Positions 7,349-16,806 of a DNA stretch of 64,000 nucleotides are shown here, in pieces. Made by a program: the position numbers and the translations under genes. The DNA is taken from the NCBI GenBank assembly GCA_963717155.1, contig OY970326.1, forward strand, positions 3,968,001 to 4,032,000, read 5' to 3'. The notes below the pieces were generated by a model. That model was given only the letters and a program-made list of their open reading frames with translations. It did no database searches and was not told the origin of the DNA. This stretch comes from G963717155 sp963717155. Lineage in GTDB: Bacteria; Actinomycetota; Thermoleophilia; Gaiellales; JALYLC01. Within the stretch, counting starts at the first letter, position 1. Each line of letters opens with the position of its first letter.

Positions 7349-8701
7349 GTGACCCCGGTCCCACCCACGACCCCGGCGACCCTGGAGCTGGACGACATCC
7401 AGAGCGGCGCGCTGCACGAGCGTCCCTCGCCGTACGTCGGGACGTACATCCTGCTGCGCATCGACGACCCCGCTGCAGGGCGAGCCCTCGTCCGGCGGCT
7501 CCACCCCCTCGTCGAGACAGGCCGCATGTCGGACGAGCCCGCGCACGGGGCCTGGCTCACCGTCGCCTTCACGCACCACGGGCTGCGTGCGCTCGGCGTG
7601 CCGCAGGCGTCACTGGACAGCTTCGCGCCGGAGTTCCGCGAGGGCATGGCCGCGCGCGCCGCCCTGCTCGGCGACGTCGGCGAGAGCGACCCCGTGCACT
7701 GGGAGAAGCCACTCGGCACCCCGGACGTCCACGTCGCCCTGGCGTTCCTGGCGCAGGACGCAGAGCACCTCGAACGGGTGCGAGAGCGGGCGCGCCGCGC
7801 GCAGCAAGACATCCCCGGCGTGGAGGTGATCTGGAGCCAGGAGTGCTACCAGCTGCCGACCGGCCGGACGTCCTTCGGCTTCAAGGACGGCATCGGCCAG
7901 CCGACCGTGGAAGGCACCAGCAGGCAGCCCACGAACTCGCACGAGCGGCCGCTGCGGGCGGGCGAGATCATCCTCGGCTACCCCGACGAGACCGGTGAGC
8001 TGCCGCCGATGCCCGCGCCGGACGTGCTCGGCCGGAACGGCACCTACATCGTCTTCCGCAAGCTGCACACGCGCGTGGCGGCGTATCGGCAGTACCTGCA
8101 CCAGAGGGCCACGAGCCGCGAGGACGAGGCGCTCCTCGGCGCCAAGATGGTGGGCCGCTGGCAGAGCGGGGCACCCCTCGCCCTGGCGCCAGAGCGCGAC
8201 GATCCGGCGCTCGGCGCGGACCCGGGGCGGAACAACGACTTCACCTACGGCGACGACCCGCGCGGCTTCAAGTGCCCCGCAGGCTCCCACGCACGACGGG
8301 CGAACCCCCGCGACGCACTCGACCTCGAGGGCAGCGTCAACGCGCGCCTGCACCGGATGATCCGGCGCGGCACGAGCTACGGTCCGATGCTGCCCGACGG
8401 CGTGCTCGAGGACGATGGCGCCGACCGCGGGATCGTGTTCGTGTTCGCCGGCGCGCACATCAAGCGGCAGTTCGAGTTCGTCAAGACCCAGTGGCTGAAC
8501 GACGGCATCTTCATCGGCGCGCCGGCCGAGCGGGACCCGCTCGTGGGGCCAAATGACGGCGAGGGCACCTTCACTGTCCCGCAGCGTCCCATCCGCCGCC
8601 GCCTGACGGGCCTGCCGCCATTCGTCGTCACCCGCGGCGGCGAGTACTGCTTCGCGCCCGGCCTCCGCGCCCTCCGCTGGCTGAGCGAGCTGGACACGTG
8701 A
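7349..8701 (+). CDS. Dyp-type haem peroxidase
   Basis: 450 residues from a GTG start. The Dyp hallmarks are present: the distal GXXDG motif in SFGFKDGIGQPTVEG (catalytic Asp, about residue 175), the likely proximal haem histidine in CPAGSHARRANPRD (about 311) and the distal arginine in RRGTSYGPML. There is no Tat or Sec signal and no C-terminal encapsulin cargo peptide, so it appears cytosolic. Dyp peroxidases oxidise dyes, phenolics and other bulky substrates with H2O2. It is the last gene of the three-gene unit that starts at 5633. Confidence 0.9.
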   Translation: MTPVPPTTPATLELDDIQSGALHERPSPYVGTYILLRIDDPAAGRALVRRLHPLVETGRMSDEPAHGAWLTVAFTHHGLRALGVPQASLDSFAPEFREGMAARAALLGDVGESDPVHWEKPLGTPDVHVALAFLAQDAEHLERVRERARRAQQDIPGVEVIWSQECYQLPTGRTSFGFKDGIGQPTVEGTSRQPTNSHERPLRAGEIILGYPDETGELPPMPAPDVLGRNGTYIVFRKLHTRVAAYRQYLHQRATSREDEALLGAKMVGRWQSGAPLALAPERDDPALGADPGRNNDFTYGDDPRGFKCPAGSHARRANPRDALDLEGSVNARLHRMIRRGTSYGPMLPDGVLEDDGADRGIVFVFAGAHIKRQFEFVKTQWLNDGIFIGAPAERDPLVGPNDGEGTFTVPQRPIRRRLTGLPPFVVTRGGEYCFAPGLRALRWLSELDT

Positions 8702-8721
8702 CCGAGACAAGGGAGCACTAG

Positions 8722-9589
8722 GTGGCAACGCCGCAGATCCGAACCGACCGCTGGAAGGCGATGGACTTCACCCCGCCGGCAGCGGGAACCGCGGAGCCAG
8801 AGCACTCGGTCACCGTCGATTACGAGTCCGAGGGACGCGTCGCGATCGTGACCCTGAACCGACCGCACGCCGACAACGCGATCACGACCGAGATGGGCGA
8901 TCAGCTCACCGACGATCCTGGAAACGATCGCGGTGCGACGAGCAGTGCGCGTCGTCATCATCACCGGTTCCGGCAATCGCGCGTTCTCCGTCGGCAGCGA
9001 CCTCCGACAACGCAAGAGCATGACGAAGGAGGACTGGCTTCGGCAGCGTCAGGATTTCGATCGAACGCTGTACACGCTGCGAGAGCTGCGAACGCCGATC
9101 TTCGCGGCCGTCAACGGCATTGCCTACGGCGGTGGCTCGGAGATCGCGCAGAGCACCGACTTCATCATCGCCTCCGATACCGCGACATTCGGCCAACCCG
9201 AGGCGATGATCGGCCTGTCGGCGGGCGGCGGCTCACCGGTCTTCCTGCCCCGTCTGCTGCCGCCCGGTAAGGCGATGCAGATGCTGCTGACCGGCGATCC
9301 GATCACTGCTCAGGAGGCCCATCGCCTCGGCATGGTCAACGAGGTCCACCCGCAATCCGAGCTCATGAGTGCAGCTCGCCGGATCGCCGAGAAGATCGCG
9401 AGCAACTCCCCGACCGCCGCGCAGGCAGTGAAACGCGCCGTGCGCCTGGGGCAAGGCCAACCGACCGAGCAGGCCATCGCGATCATGATGGAAGCCCATT
9501 GGCGCTCGGCGGTGCACCCCGACCGGATCGAGGGCATCGGTGCATTCAACGACGGCCGAGACCCGATCTTTGAAGATCCTGACTACTAG
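8722..9589 (+). pseudogene. Enoyl-CoA hydratase/isomerase, one frameshift
   Basis: Two frames together make a complete crotonase of about 288 residues. The first (from GTG 8722) gives VAIVTLNRPHADNAITTEMG; the second gives RVVIITGSGNRAFSVGSDLR, the oxyanion-hole region AAVNGIAYGGGSEIAQSTDF and the expected C-terminus. The frames join at about 8911-8915, where one extra base breaks the reading after DQLTD (next expected residues ILETIAVRRAV). It may be a sequencing indel rather than a true pseudogene, because the rest is undamaged. It lies 20 bp after the Dyp gene on the same strand. Confidence 0.8.
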
Positions 9590-9624
9590 ATGCAGGACGG
9601 CCATCAATCCGAGGGAGTCCGACA

Positions 9625-10707
9625 GTGACTTTGGCAGATGATCTGAAACGCGAACGTGCGGCGCTGACGATGATCCACGGTCAGCCATTCAACGCCGAGG
9701 CACCGCCCGAAGCGCTCGAGACCGACGTCACACCGACCGAGCTGCACTATGTCCGCAGCAACTTCCCGGTTCCCGACCACGACGGCCGGCTCGAGATCGG
9801 CGGGGCGGTCGAAGAGCCCTTCAGTCTCAGCCTCGACGACCTGAAATCGATGCGGTCGATCGAGCGAGTCGTGACCCTCGAGTGCGCGGGAAACGGGCGG
9901 CTTGCGATGCGGCCGCTGCCGGCCGGCGAGCCATGGGGCGACTACGCCGTCTCAACAGCTCGCTGGAAGGGAGCGCTGCTTCACGAGGTGATCGAGCGAG
10001 CCAAGCCGCTTGACACCGGAGCAGAGGTGCTTTTCGCCGGCGTGGATCACGGGTCATACATCCTGGACCCCGTGCTGAAGGACATCGATGCGTCTGACCT
10101 CTTCTTCGAGCGGTCGCTGACGCTGGTGCATGCGGCCGATCCCGCTTCGGAGATCCTGATCGCCTACGAGATGAACGGCGAACCGCTCAACCCCGATCAC
10201 GGCGCGCCGGTGCGGCTGATCGTGCCCCACTGGTACGGCGTCGCATCGGTCAAATGGCTGAAGCGCATCGAGGTGCTCACCCGGCCATTCATCGGGGAGT
10301 TCGAAACCGGGCACTACATGTACCAGTGGGCCGATCGGCCGCCCGAGCGCGTGACGGTGATGCGGCCGCGCGCGCGCATCACCTTCCCACGCCGGGCGAC
10401 CACGATCGACGGCGGCACGAAGCACGTCGTCCGCGGGAAGGCGTGGTCTGGCACCGGGCCGGTGACGAATGTCGACATCAGCCTGACGGGCGAATCGGAG
10501 TGGCTGCCGGCCCACCTGGAAACGCCGAAAGGCCCATACCAATGGCAGAACTGGTCGTTCGAATGGGAACCCACAGAAGCGGGGCGCAAGAGCCTCCGCG
10601 CACGAGCTACCGATGCCGCCGGAAACGTCCAGCCGGAAGTCCCCATCTGGAACAGGCTGGGCTACGGCAACAACGCCATCGAAGTCATCTACGTCGACGT
10701 GCGATGA
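9625..10707 (+). CDS. Sulfite-oxidase-like molybdopterin oxidoreductase
   Basis: 360 residues with the molybdopterin-binding domain of the sulfite oxidase family. The Mo-ligand cysteine lies in RVVTLECAGNGR (about residue 92). Cofactor-contact segments include GDYAVSTARWKG and HGAPVRLIVPHWYGVASVKW, and a C-terminal immunoglobulin-like dimerisation domain (about 250-360) follows. The GTG start at 9625 has GAGGGAG about eight bases upstream. There is no signal peptide and no haem b5 domain, so the electron acceptor is unknown. Whether the substrate is sulfite or another S/N-oxide cannot be read from the sequence. Confidence 0.85.
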   Translation: MTLADDLKRERAALTMIHGQPFNAEAPPEALETDVTPTELHYVRSNFPVPDHDGRLEIGGAVEEPFSLSLDDLKSMRSIERVVTLECAGNGRLAMRPLPAGEPWGDYAVSTARWKGALLHEVIERAKPLDTGAEVLFAGVDHGSYILDPVLKDIDASDLFFERSLTLVHAADPASEILIAYEMNGEPLNPDHGAPVRLIVPHWYGVASVKWLKRIEVLTRPFIGEFETGHYMYQWADRPPERVTVMRPRARITFPRRATTIDGGTKHVVRGKAWSGTGPVTNVDISLTGESEWLPAHLETPKGPYQWQNWSFEWEPTEAGRKSLRARATDAAGNVQPEVPIWNRLGYGNNAIEVIYVDVR

Positions 10708-11223
10708 TCAGACCTCGACGAGCTGGCTGCCATAGCGCCATCTGATCTGCGCCTTCCCTTCGCCAGTCCGGCGGAACCCGAGCCGTTCCAGCACGCGAAT
10801 GGAGGGCGCATTGTCGCTGTCGCAGCCCGCAACGATGACCCGAACGTCCGGCTGGGAAAGCGCCCACTCGACGATCGCGCCCGCTGCTTCCGTCGCGTAT
10901 CCGCGACGCCGACGGTCAGGGATGACGCTGTAGCCGACTTCGATCGAGCCCGCCTCGTCTGGCGGCCCGATGAAGCCGATGTCCCCGACGACGCTTCCAC
11001 TGTCGTGCTCGATCATCACCCAGACGCCGAAGCCCTCCGTTTCAGGCGACGCGGCGGCCTGAAGACGAAGCACATCGAGAAGATCGGGCTGCGGCCACTC
11101 AGTAGGGAGCGTCGCACCCAGGATGCGCGACGCCTCCTCCCGATCGTCGGGCAGGGCCGCGGCTGCCAGTGCAGGCAGCGGCCTCAACTCGATCCGTTCG
11201 GTCATCAGTCGCAGCGTCGGCAC
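10708..11223 (-). CDS. GNAT family N-acetyltransferase (RimJ/RimL-like)
   Basis: About 171 residues from a GTG at 11223; an ATG at 11205 is an alternative start. It has the RimJ/RimL layout: TERIELRPLP at the N-terminus, IGFIGPPDEAGSIEVGYSV, the acetyl-CoA loop RRRGYATEAAGAIVEWAL, and DNAPSIRVLERLGFRRTGEG. The stop lies next to the end of the convergent sulfite-oxidase-like gene. Probably acetylates a protein N-terminus or small amine; substrate unknown. Confidence 0.8.
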   Translation of the reverse strand: MPTLRLMTERIELRPLPALAAAALPDDREEASRILGATLPTEWPQPDLLDVLRLQAAASPETEGFGVWVMIEHDSGSVVGDIGFIGPPDEAGSIEVGYSVIPDRRRRGYATEAAGAIVEWALSQPDVRVIVAGCDSDNAPSIRVLERLGFRRTGEGKAQIRWRYGSQLVEV

Positions 11224-11232
11224 GCCGCGTTG

Positions 11233-11514
11233 CTACCGCTTGATGACGTTATGGACCTCGACGATCTCGGGCGGACCGGCCAGCTCGATCCCGCCCTCGC
11301 TGAGGATCGGCATGAGACGCTGACCGAACGCCTCGAACTGCTCCTTCGAGTCCCAGATCTCGCTTACCCGGAAGCTGCCGCCGGCATTGAATGCGACGTG
11401 ATACTCGAGCCCATCGGGCGGGAACTGGCCGGAGGCCTCGATCCTGGGCATCGCCGCGTCGTACAACGCGGCTGTCATGCCCGGCGCCCCGGTGAAGCGG
11501 ACAAGGATGCTCAT
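11233..11514 (-). CDS. Small ferredoxin-like barrel protein (ABM-like)
   Basis: 93 residues from the ATG at 11514, preceded by GGAGG. The pattern of GLEYHVAFNAGG, SEIWDSKEQFEAF and LSEGGIELAGPP resembles the dimeric alpha/beta barrel proteins of the antibiotic-monooxygenase type. A clear paralogue lies at 33989-34288 (VFHAGG, FEVWESQEAQAAF, LQEGGITGPP). No catalytic residues can be assigned. Possibly co-transcribed with the GNAT gene 9 bp downstream. Confidence 0.6.
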   Translation of the reverse strand: MSILVRFTGAPGMTAALYDAAMPRIEASGQFPPDGLEYHVAFNAGGSFRVSEIWDSKEQFEAFGQRLMPILSEGGIELAGPPEIVEVHNVIKR

Positions 11515-11682
11515 GCTTTTCCTCCCGGTCGAGTGGGCGCCGAGCGTACTCCAGTGGAGGCCTGTCCGTGCAGCGTGTGCGTGAAGCCCTCGTCTGGCGT
11601 TGATCACCCCGAGCGAGTGAGGTGAGCGCCCGCGGCGCGCCCATACCCTGGCTGTTCTGCACCGACTACGAGGGGGTACCTC

Positions 11683-12837
11683 GTGCGAATCTCCGATTCT
11701 CTCGCGCCCGCGGTCAGCCGTCTACGGAAGGGGAGCTCGCGCAGGCGCCTCGCGATTGCCGGGTGCGCGATCATCGCGCTTCTCGTCTCGGTTCTTCTGG
11801 CCACGGGTGCCGGAACCCCGAGCGCCCGGGGTGCGAGCGGACCCCACAACACGGTTGCCCCCACGATCAGCGGGATACCGCAGGCAGGACAGACGCTGGC
11901 CGCGACTACCGGCACGTGGGTGGGGACAGGTCTGATCGAGTACGCGATGCAGTGGCAGAGCTGTGACGCCACCGGCGCGAACTGCCTCGCGCTGGCGGGC
12001 GCGACCAGCTCGACGTTCACGCTCGGCTCGACCGAAGTGAATCACACGCTGCGCGTCGTCGTCACGGCGAAGGACTCGACCGGGTCGGCCGCCGTGACGT
12101 CGTCGCAGACCGGGATCGTGGCCTCGGCACCCGTGGGCGCGCCCGCGGTGTCGACGCCGCCGACGATCGCGGGCGCTCCCAACGTGAACGGTGTCGTGAC
12201 AGCGAGCACGGGCACGTGGACGGGCACGGCGCCGATCTCATACGCGTTCGCCTGGCAGCGGTGCGACGCGACCGGCGGTTCCTGCGTTCCGATCCCGAAC
12301 GCGTCGACAGCGTCGTACACCGTGGTCGATGCGGACGCCGGCGGAACGCTCCGCGTGGTCGTGACCGCGTCGAACAAGGAGGGTGCTGCGTCGACGACCT
12401 CCGTGCCGAGCGCCGTCGTCCCGGGTACACCTGACGGGATCACCGTGCTGCCCGGCGGTGGGAAGTCGGTCCAGGTCGCCGGGATCGCGCTGCCCAACCA
12501 GCTCGTCATCGCCAAGGTGACCTTCAATCCGCAACAGCTCAGCAACCGCAACCCGTTCAAGCTCAAGGTGACAATCCGCGACTCGCGAGGGTACGCGGTT
12601 CAGGGCGCGCTCGTCTACGCGCTCGGCGTGCCGTACTCGCGGATCGAGACCGCTCCCGAGCTGCCGACGGCGATCGATGGAACGGTGACCCTCACGCTTC
12701 ATCCGCTACCCGGGCTCTCGCTCGGGACCGGGCAGTACCTCGTGATCTTCCTGCGCGCGCGCCAGCCCGGCGCGCCGATCAACGGCGGCGTGTCAGTCCG
12801 CCAGCTCGTGCAGCTGCGTACCGGGCCGTCGGCCTGA
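11683..12837 (+). CDS. Secreted protein with Ig-like repeats
   Basis: 384 residues from a GTG start. A basic N-terminus and hydrophobic stretch (LAIAGCAIIALLVSVLLATG, about 28-47) form a signal peptide or anchor. Two tandem Ig-like repeats follow (about 58-150 and 158-250), each with PTI.G.P..G, TGTW.GT and a CDATG.C signature. A third beta-rich C-terminal domain of about 120 residues completes it. This repeat type is widespread in secreted proteins of Thermoleophilia. The role is probably extracellular binding or adhesion; nothing enzymatic is visible. Confidence 0.8.
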   Translation: MRISDSLAPAVSRLRKGSSRRRLAIAGCAIIALLVSVLLATGAGTPSARGASGPHNTVAPTISGIPQAGQTLAATTGTWVGTGLIEYAMQWQSCDATGANCLALAGATSSTFTLGSTEVNHTLRVVVTAKDSTGSAAVTSSQTGIVASAPVGAPAVSTPPTIAGAPNVNGVVTASTGTWTGTAPISYAFAWQRCDATGGSCVPIPNASTASYTVVDADAGGTLRVVVTASNKEGAASTTSVPSAVVPGTPDGITVLPGGGKSVQVAGIALPNQLVIAKVTFNPQQLSNRNPFKLKVTIRDSRGYAVQGALVYALGVPYSRIETAPELPTAIDGTVTLTLHPLPGLSLGTGQYLVIFLRARQPGAPINGGVSVRQLVQLRTGPSA

Positions 12838-12853
12838 TCAGAGCCGCGGATAC

Positions 12854-12887
12854 GGGTGGCCGGCCGGTGCAAGCCGACTGGCCGCCC
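12854..12887. terminator. Possible bidirectional terminator hairpin
   Basis: An imperfect GC-rich inverted repeat (GGGTGGCCGG paired with CTGGCCGCCC, two weak pairs) lies between the convergent Ig-repeat gene and the TrxR-like gene. There is no T-run, so intrinsic termination is only possible. Confidence 0.3.
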
Positions 12888-12915
12888 GAGTCCGAGTAGA
12901 CGCCCGGACCGCGGG

Positions 12916-14595
12916 TCAGCCCGCCAGCACCTCGTGCGCGAAGCGCACGACCAGAGCGCCGTCGCCAACCGCGCCCGCCACCCGCTTGGACGCGTCCGCG
13001 CGCACGTCGCCCGCCGCGAACACGCCGGGGCGCGTCGTCTCGAGCAGGCTCGGCTCGCGGTCCGTCAGCGGCCAGCGGAGGTGCCCCTCGCAGCCTGCGG
13101 CGCCGCTGCCGCAGAGCAGGTAGCCCGCCGGGTCGACGGCGAGAATCCCCGTCGTGGCCTCGGTGCACGGTTCGGCGCCGATCATCACGAACACGGCCGT
13201 GCACGGGACCTGCTGAACGCTGCCGTCGCGGCGGTCGACCAGGCTGACGGTCTCCACCGTGGCGGTGCCGTGCACCGCCGAGACCTCGGTCTCGGTCATG
13301 ACCTCGATCTGCTTCGAGCGCTCGATCCGATCGACGAGGTACTGCGACATCGTCGACTTCAGGGCCTTGCCGCGCACGACCACCCGGACGCTGCGGGCGC
13401 GCGATGCGAGATGGACGGCCGCCTGCCCCGCCGAGTTCCCACCGCCGACGACGATCACGTCCTCGCCCCGGGCACGCTCGGCGTCGGTGGCCATCGCCGC
13501 GTGGTAGACACCCGCGCCGCGGAAGCGGTCGACACCCTCGGCCTGCAGCTCGCGCCAGCGCGCGCCCGTGGCCATCACGACGGAGCGCGCGACGACGTGC
13601 TGGCCGTCGTCGAGGTCGACCCGCAGAAGGCCCTCGGGCCCGTCGGCGAGCTCGACCGCTCGATGGAAGCTCGACAGCACCGCGTCGAAGCGGCGTGCCT
13701 GCAGCGTCGCCTTGCGGGTCAGGTCGGTTCCGGAGATCCCGATCGGGAAGCCGAGGTAGTTCTCGATGCGGGTGCTGGTGCCCGCCTGTCCGCCGGGCGC
13801 CCACGCCTCCGCCACGAACGTGCGCAGCCCCTCCGAGCCGCCGTACACGGCGGCGGCCAGCCCGGCCGGTCCCGCGCCGAGCACGACGAGGTCGAAGCGC
13901 TGACCGTCGACGTCGGCGCGCAACCCGAGCGAGCGCGCCACCTGGGCAGCGGACGGGTTGCGCATCACCTCGGTGGCGTGCACGAGCACCGGCGTCTCCG
14001 AGCGCGGGATGTCGAGCCACTCGAGCAGCTGGGCGCTCTCGGCATCCGTGTCCACGTCGTACCAGCGCACCGGCAGCAGGTTGCGCTCGAGCAGGTCGCG
14101 CACCTCGAACGATCGGCGGGAACCGCGCGGGGCGATCAGGCGCATGACGCCATGTCGCCCGGCCTCGTGCCACGAGCGCCACGCCATCAGCGTGCGGAAC
14201 ACGAGCTCGCCGAACTCGGGCCAGCGCGCGACCATCTCGCGCAGCCCGGCCCGGTCGTACTCGATCACGTCCGTCGGCTCGACCGCGACGCACGCGCTGA
14301 CCGTCGGCTCACCGGTGAAAACTGCGATGTCGCCGATGAACGTGCGGCTGTCGGCCTGCGCGATGTACACGTCCTTGCCGGGCTTGCGGTCGACGAACTC
14401 GACCAGCCCGGCCTCGATGATGTAGAACGGCGCGTCGCGGACGGCGTGCTCGTAGAGCACCTCGCCGGGCTGGAACGTCCGTCGCTCACCGCGCTTGGCA
14501 AGCCACGCGAGCTTGGCCTCGGAGAGCCGCGGGAAGAGGACCTCGTCGCCGAGATCGGGGAACGGCTCGCTGCGAACTACTGTTGTCGTCGCCAC
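12916..14595 (-). CDS. Cyclic-nucleotide-binding domain fused to a thioredoxin-reductase-like flavoprotein
   Basis: 559 residues from a GTG start. Residues 20-130 form a cyclic-nucleotide-binding fold (FQPGEVLYEH, DSRTFIGDIAVFTGEPTVSA). About 160-220 look like a glutaredoxin/thioredoxin-type segment without cysteines (NLLPVRWYDVDTD, TPVLVHATEV). About 233-555 are a thioredoxin reductase core with the FAD motif GAGPAGLAAAVYGG and the NAD(P)H motif VVGGGNSAGQAAVHL. The CxxC disulfide expected before the NAD(P)H loop is replaced by YHAAMATDA (about 364-372), so it cannot be a classical thioredoxin reductase. The cNMP domain may gate the flavin domain. Ligand and electron acceptor are unknown. 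Confidence 0.85.
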   Translation of the reverse strand: MATTTVVRSEPFPDLGDEVLFPRLSEAKLAWLAKRGERRTFQPGEVLYEHAVRDAPFYIIEAGLVEFVDRKPGKDVYIAQADSRTFIGDIAVFTGEPTVSACVAVEPTDVIEYDRAGLREMVARWPEFGELVFRTLMAWRSWHEAGRHGVMRLIAPRGSRRSFEVRDLLERNLLPVRWYDVDTDAESAQLLEWLDIPRSETPVLVHATEVMRNPSAAQVARSLGLRADVDGQRFDLVVLGAGPAGLAAAVYGGSEGLRTFVAEAWAPGGQAGTSTRIENYLGFPIGISGTDLTRKATLQARRFDAVLSSFHRAVELADGPEGLLRVDLDDGQHVVARSVVMATGARWRELQAEGVDRFRGAGVYHAAMATDAERARGEDVIVVGGGNSAGQAAVHLASRARSVRVVVRGKALKSTMSQYLVDRIERSKQIEVMTETEVSAVHGTATVETVSLVDRRDGSVQQVPCTAVFVMIGAEPCTEATTGILAVDPAGYLLCGSGAAGCEGHLRWPLTDREPSLLETTRPGVFAAGDVRADASKRVAGAVGDGALVVRFAHEVLAG

Positions 14596-14635
14596 CGTAG
14601 GAGGTTAGCGCTCGTCGGCGCCGCGGGCGAACCCG

Positions 14636-16612
14636 CTACGGCACCGGCTGCCAGCTGGGATGCGCGCTTACGTGGAACGGCACCGCACTGAGAACGTGGA
14701 CGTTCGAGCCGTCCGTGTTCGCGACCATGATCGCCGTCTCGTTTCCGAGCGGCGTCGCTGGTGGGGCATCGAACGCGATCTGCGTCCCATCGGGTGAGAA
14801 CGCCGGGTTCGCGGCACCCTTGACAGCGATCGCCAGGCGAGCGCTCGACGGCGGCCCGAGCGCGATGACGTAGATGCCCGCGGTGCACGCGGTGGCGAGC
14901 TGCGTCCCGTCGCGAGACCACGCGAGACCGCTGCAGGACGACGGGTCCGGGTTGGCCGCGATCGCCACGGGCGTGCCGCCGCCCGGGGCGATCGCCATGA
15001 TCGACTGACCGCTGACGTAGGCGATCCTCGCGCCGTCCGGCGACCACGCAGGGGTCGATCCGACGTTCGTTCCCGCCGGAGGCAGCAACGTGGTGCGGGC
15101 CCCGCCGTTCGCTGCTACGACCTGGATCGTGCCGCTGTCGAACGTCCCGTGACTGAAGGCGATCTGCGTTCCGTCCGGGCTGAACGAAGCGCCGCTGTCG
15201 AAGCTGCCCTCCCCCGCGTCGCCGTCGTCGGTCACCTGCTGTACGCCGCTGCCGTCGGCATGCACGGTCTCGAGATGCACGGGCTCGCCCTCGCCGAGGT
15301 GGCAGCCGAACTGCCCCACGTCGTAGGCGACGGTGCTCCCGTCCGGCGACCACGTCGGCGACCCGAGATTGCGTGGATCGTTCGTCAGCGCTCTGGCGGC
15401 CCCACCTGTGGTCGGGACGGTGAAGAGCCCGCTCGCGCCACAGCTGTTCGAGGTGAGCAGGAGCACGGTGCGGCCATCCGGAAGCCAGCGAAGCTCGCTG
15501 CCCGCGTGATCGTCGAACGGGAACCGCCCGACCACCTGCGGGTTGCGACCGTGCGGGTCCGTCACGAGCACGGGGAAGGTGACGCCCGGCCGCGCGTGGA
15601 GCGGGACAGGCCCGACGTAGGCGACCCGACCGCTGCCAGACCAGACTCCACGGCCCCCGTCGAGCCCGGCGATCGTCTTGCCACCGGCGAGCGGAACGAG
15701 CACGGGCTTGCCGTCGACGTTCCCGCTCGACAGGTAGCGGCTGTCCGGCGTGAACGACACCCCGCCACCCGGCCAGCCTCGCAGGAGGACCCGCGGATGG
15801 GGGAGGTCGTTCGGATCCGCGGCGAGGAGCGTCTGTGCGCGCGCGACCACGAGAGCGTGACCATCGGGCGACCACGCGACCGGCGCCCCGCTGATCCGGC
15901 CGATCCTCGTTCCCGACTCGTCGACGATCAGCGTCGAGCCGCTCTGCTGCTGACCGTTGCTCGCGCTCGTCGCCAGCAGGCCGCGGCTCGACCAGACCAG
16001 ATACGCCCCGGGAAGCCTCGCGCGCACGTGGCCGGCGAGGTCGGTGATGGTCGTCCTGGCGCGAACGCCGCATGCGATGGCCTTGCCATCGGGAGCCGGA
16101 TCGAAGATCCCGGCGCACGCTGGCATTGCACGAGCAGTCGCCGCAACGGGGTCGATCACGAAGTCGTGCCACGCGGTCGCGCCCGACAGGGGAGTGATCG
16201 CCAGCGAGGCGAAGAGGTGGTGTCCGTCGGATGTGAAGACGAGAGGGAGTCCCCCGTTTCCCTGCGGCTGCTCGAGCGGCACGCCGGCCCCGAGCGTGCG
16301 CACCAGACGAACGTGCGAGCCGTCCGAGCGCGCGAGGTACACCCGATCCTGGCCGCTCCGGTCGCTCCAGAATGCGACCAGGCCGCCGACGGGATCGACC
16401 GCGATGCCCTCCTCCGAGGCAAGGCTGTTCGAGACGTCCCTCGGCGACCTCCCGGGCGCCAGCGAGTAGATCTCGCCCGGGTTCGCCTTCTCCCGGTCGC
16501 TCGCGAAGACGATCAGCCCCGGAGCCGCCGCATGGGATGGCCCGACGGTGGCGGCCACGCACAGCGCCAGGAGCGCTGCCGCGAGCACTCGAGGCCACAG
16601 CGGCGAGCGCAT
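14636..16612 (-). CDS. Secreted TolB-like WD40/PD40 beta-propeller protein
   Basis: 658 residues with an N-terminal signal sequence (LAAALLALCVAATVGPSHAA). At least ten PD40/WD40-like repeats follow, of the form SPDGT-IAF or WSPDGSTVAYDV, giving two beta-propellers or one large one. TolB-like propellers bind proteins or ligands at the cell surface; no protease domain follows here. It lies 40 bp upstream of the cNMP/TrxR-like gene and may be transcribed with it. Function unknown beyond an extracellular propeller. Confidence 0.8.
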   Translation of the reverse strand: MRSPLWPRVLAAALLALCVAATVGPSHAAAPGLIVFASDREKANPGEIYSLAPGRSPRDVSNSLASEEGIAVDPVGGLVAFWSDRSGQDRVYLARSDGSHVRLVRTLGAGVPLEQPQGNGGLPLVFTSDGHHLFASLAITPLSGATAWHDFVIDPVAATARAMPACAGIFDPAPDGKAIACGVRARTTITDLAGHVRARLPGAYLVWSSRGLLATSASNGQQQSGSTLIVDESGTRIGRISGAPVAWSPDGHALVVARAQTLLAADPNDLPHPRVLLRGWPGGGVSFTPDSRYLSSGNVDGKPVLVPLAGGKTIAGLDGGRGVWSGSGRVAYVGPVPLHARPGVTFPVLVTDPHGRNPQVVGRFPFDDHAGSELRWLPDGRTVLLLTSNSCGASGLFTVPTTGGAARALTNDPRNLGSPTWSPDGSTVAYDVGQFGCHLGEGEPVHLETVHADGSGVQQVTDDGDAGEGSFDSGASFSPDGTQIAFSHGTFDSGTIQVVAANGGARTTLLPPAGTNVGSTPAWSPDGARIAYVSGQSIMAIAPGGGTPVAIAANPDPSSCSGLAWSRDGTQLATACTAGIYVIALGPPSSARLAIAVKGAANPAFSPDGTQIAFDAPPATPLGNETAIMVANTDGSNVHVLSAVPFHVSAHPSWQPVP

Positions 16613-16806
16613 GCGGCGAATCTATCCGGCGGCAACCCGCACTGCAATCCGGCGCGGCTCACAGCAGTCACACAGACTGGCTGTTAGCCTGAGTGAGCCG
16701 AGGCGGTCACTTCCAGTGCCCTTCCCTGCTCCGCCTCCGAGGCGGAGCGCTGCAGGCCTCTTCCCCGGCGCGACGGTCGTTCCGCTGTCCGAGAAGAGGG
16801 GTCTGT

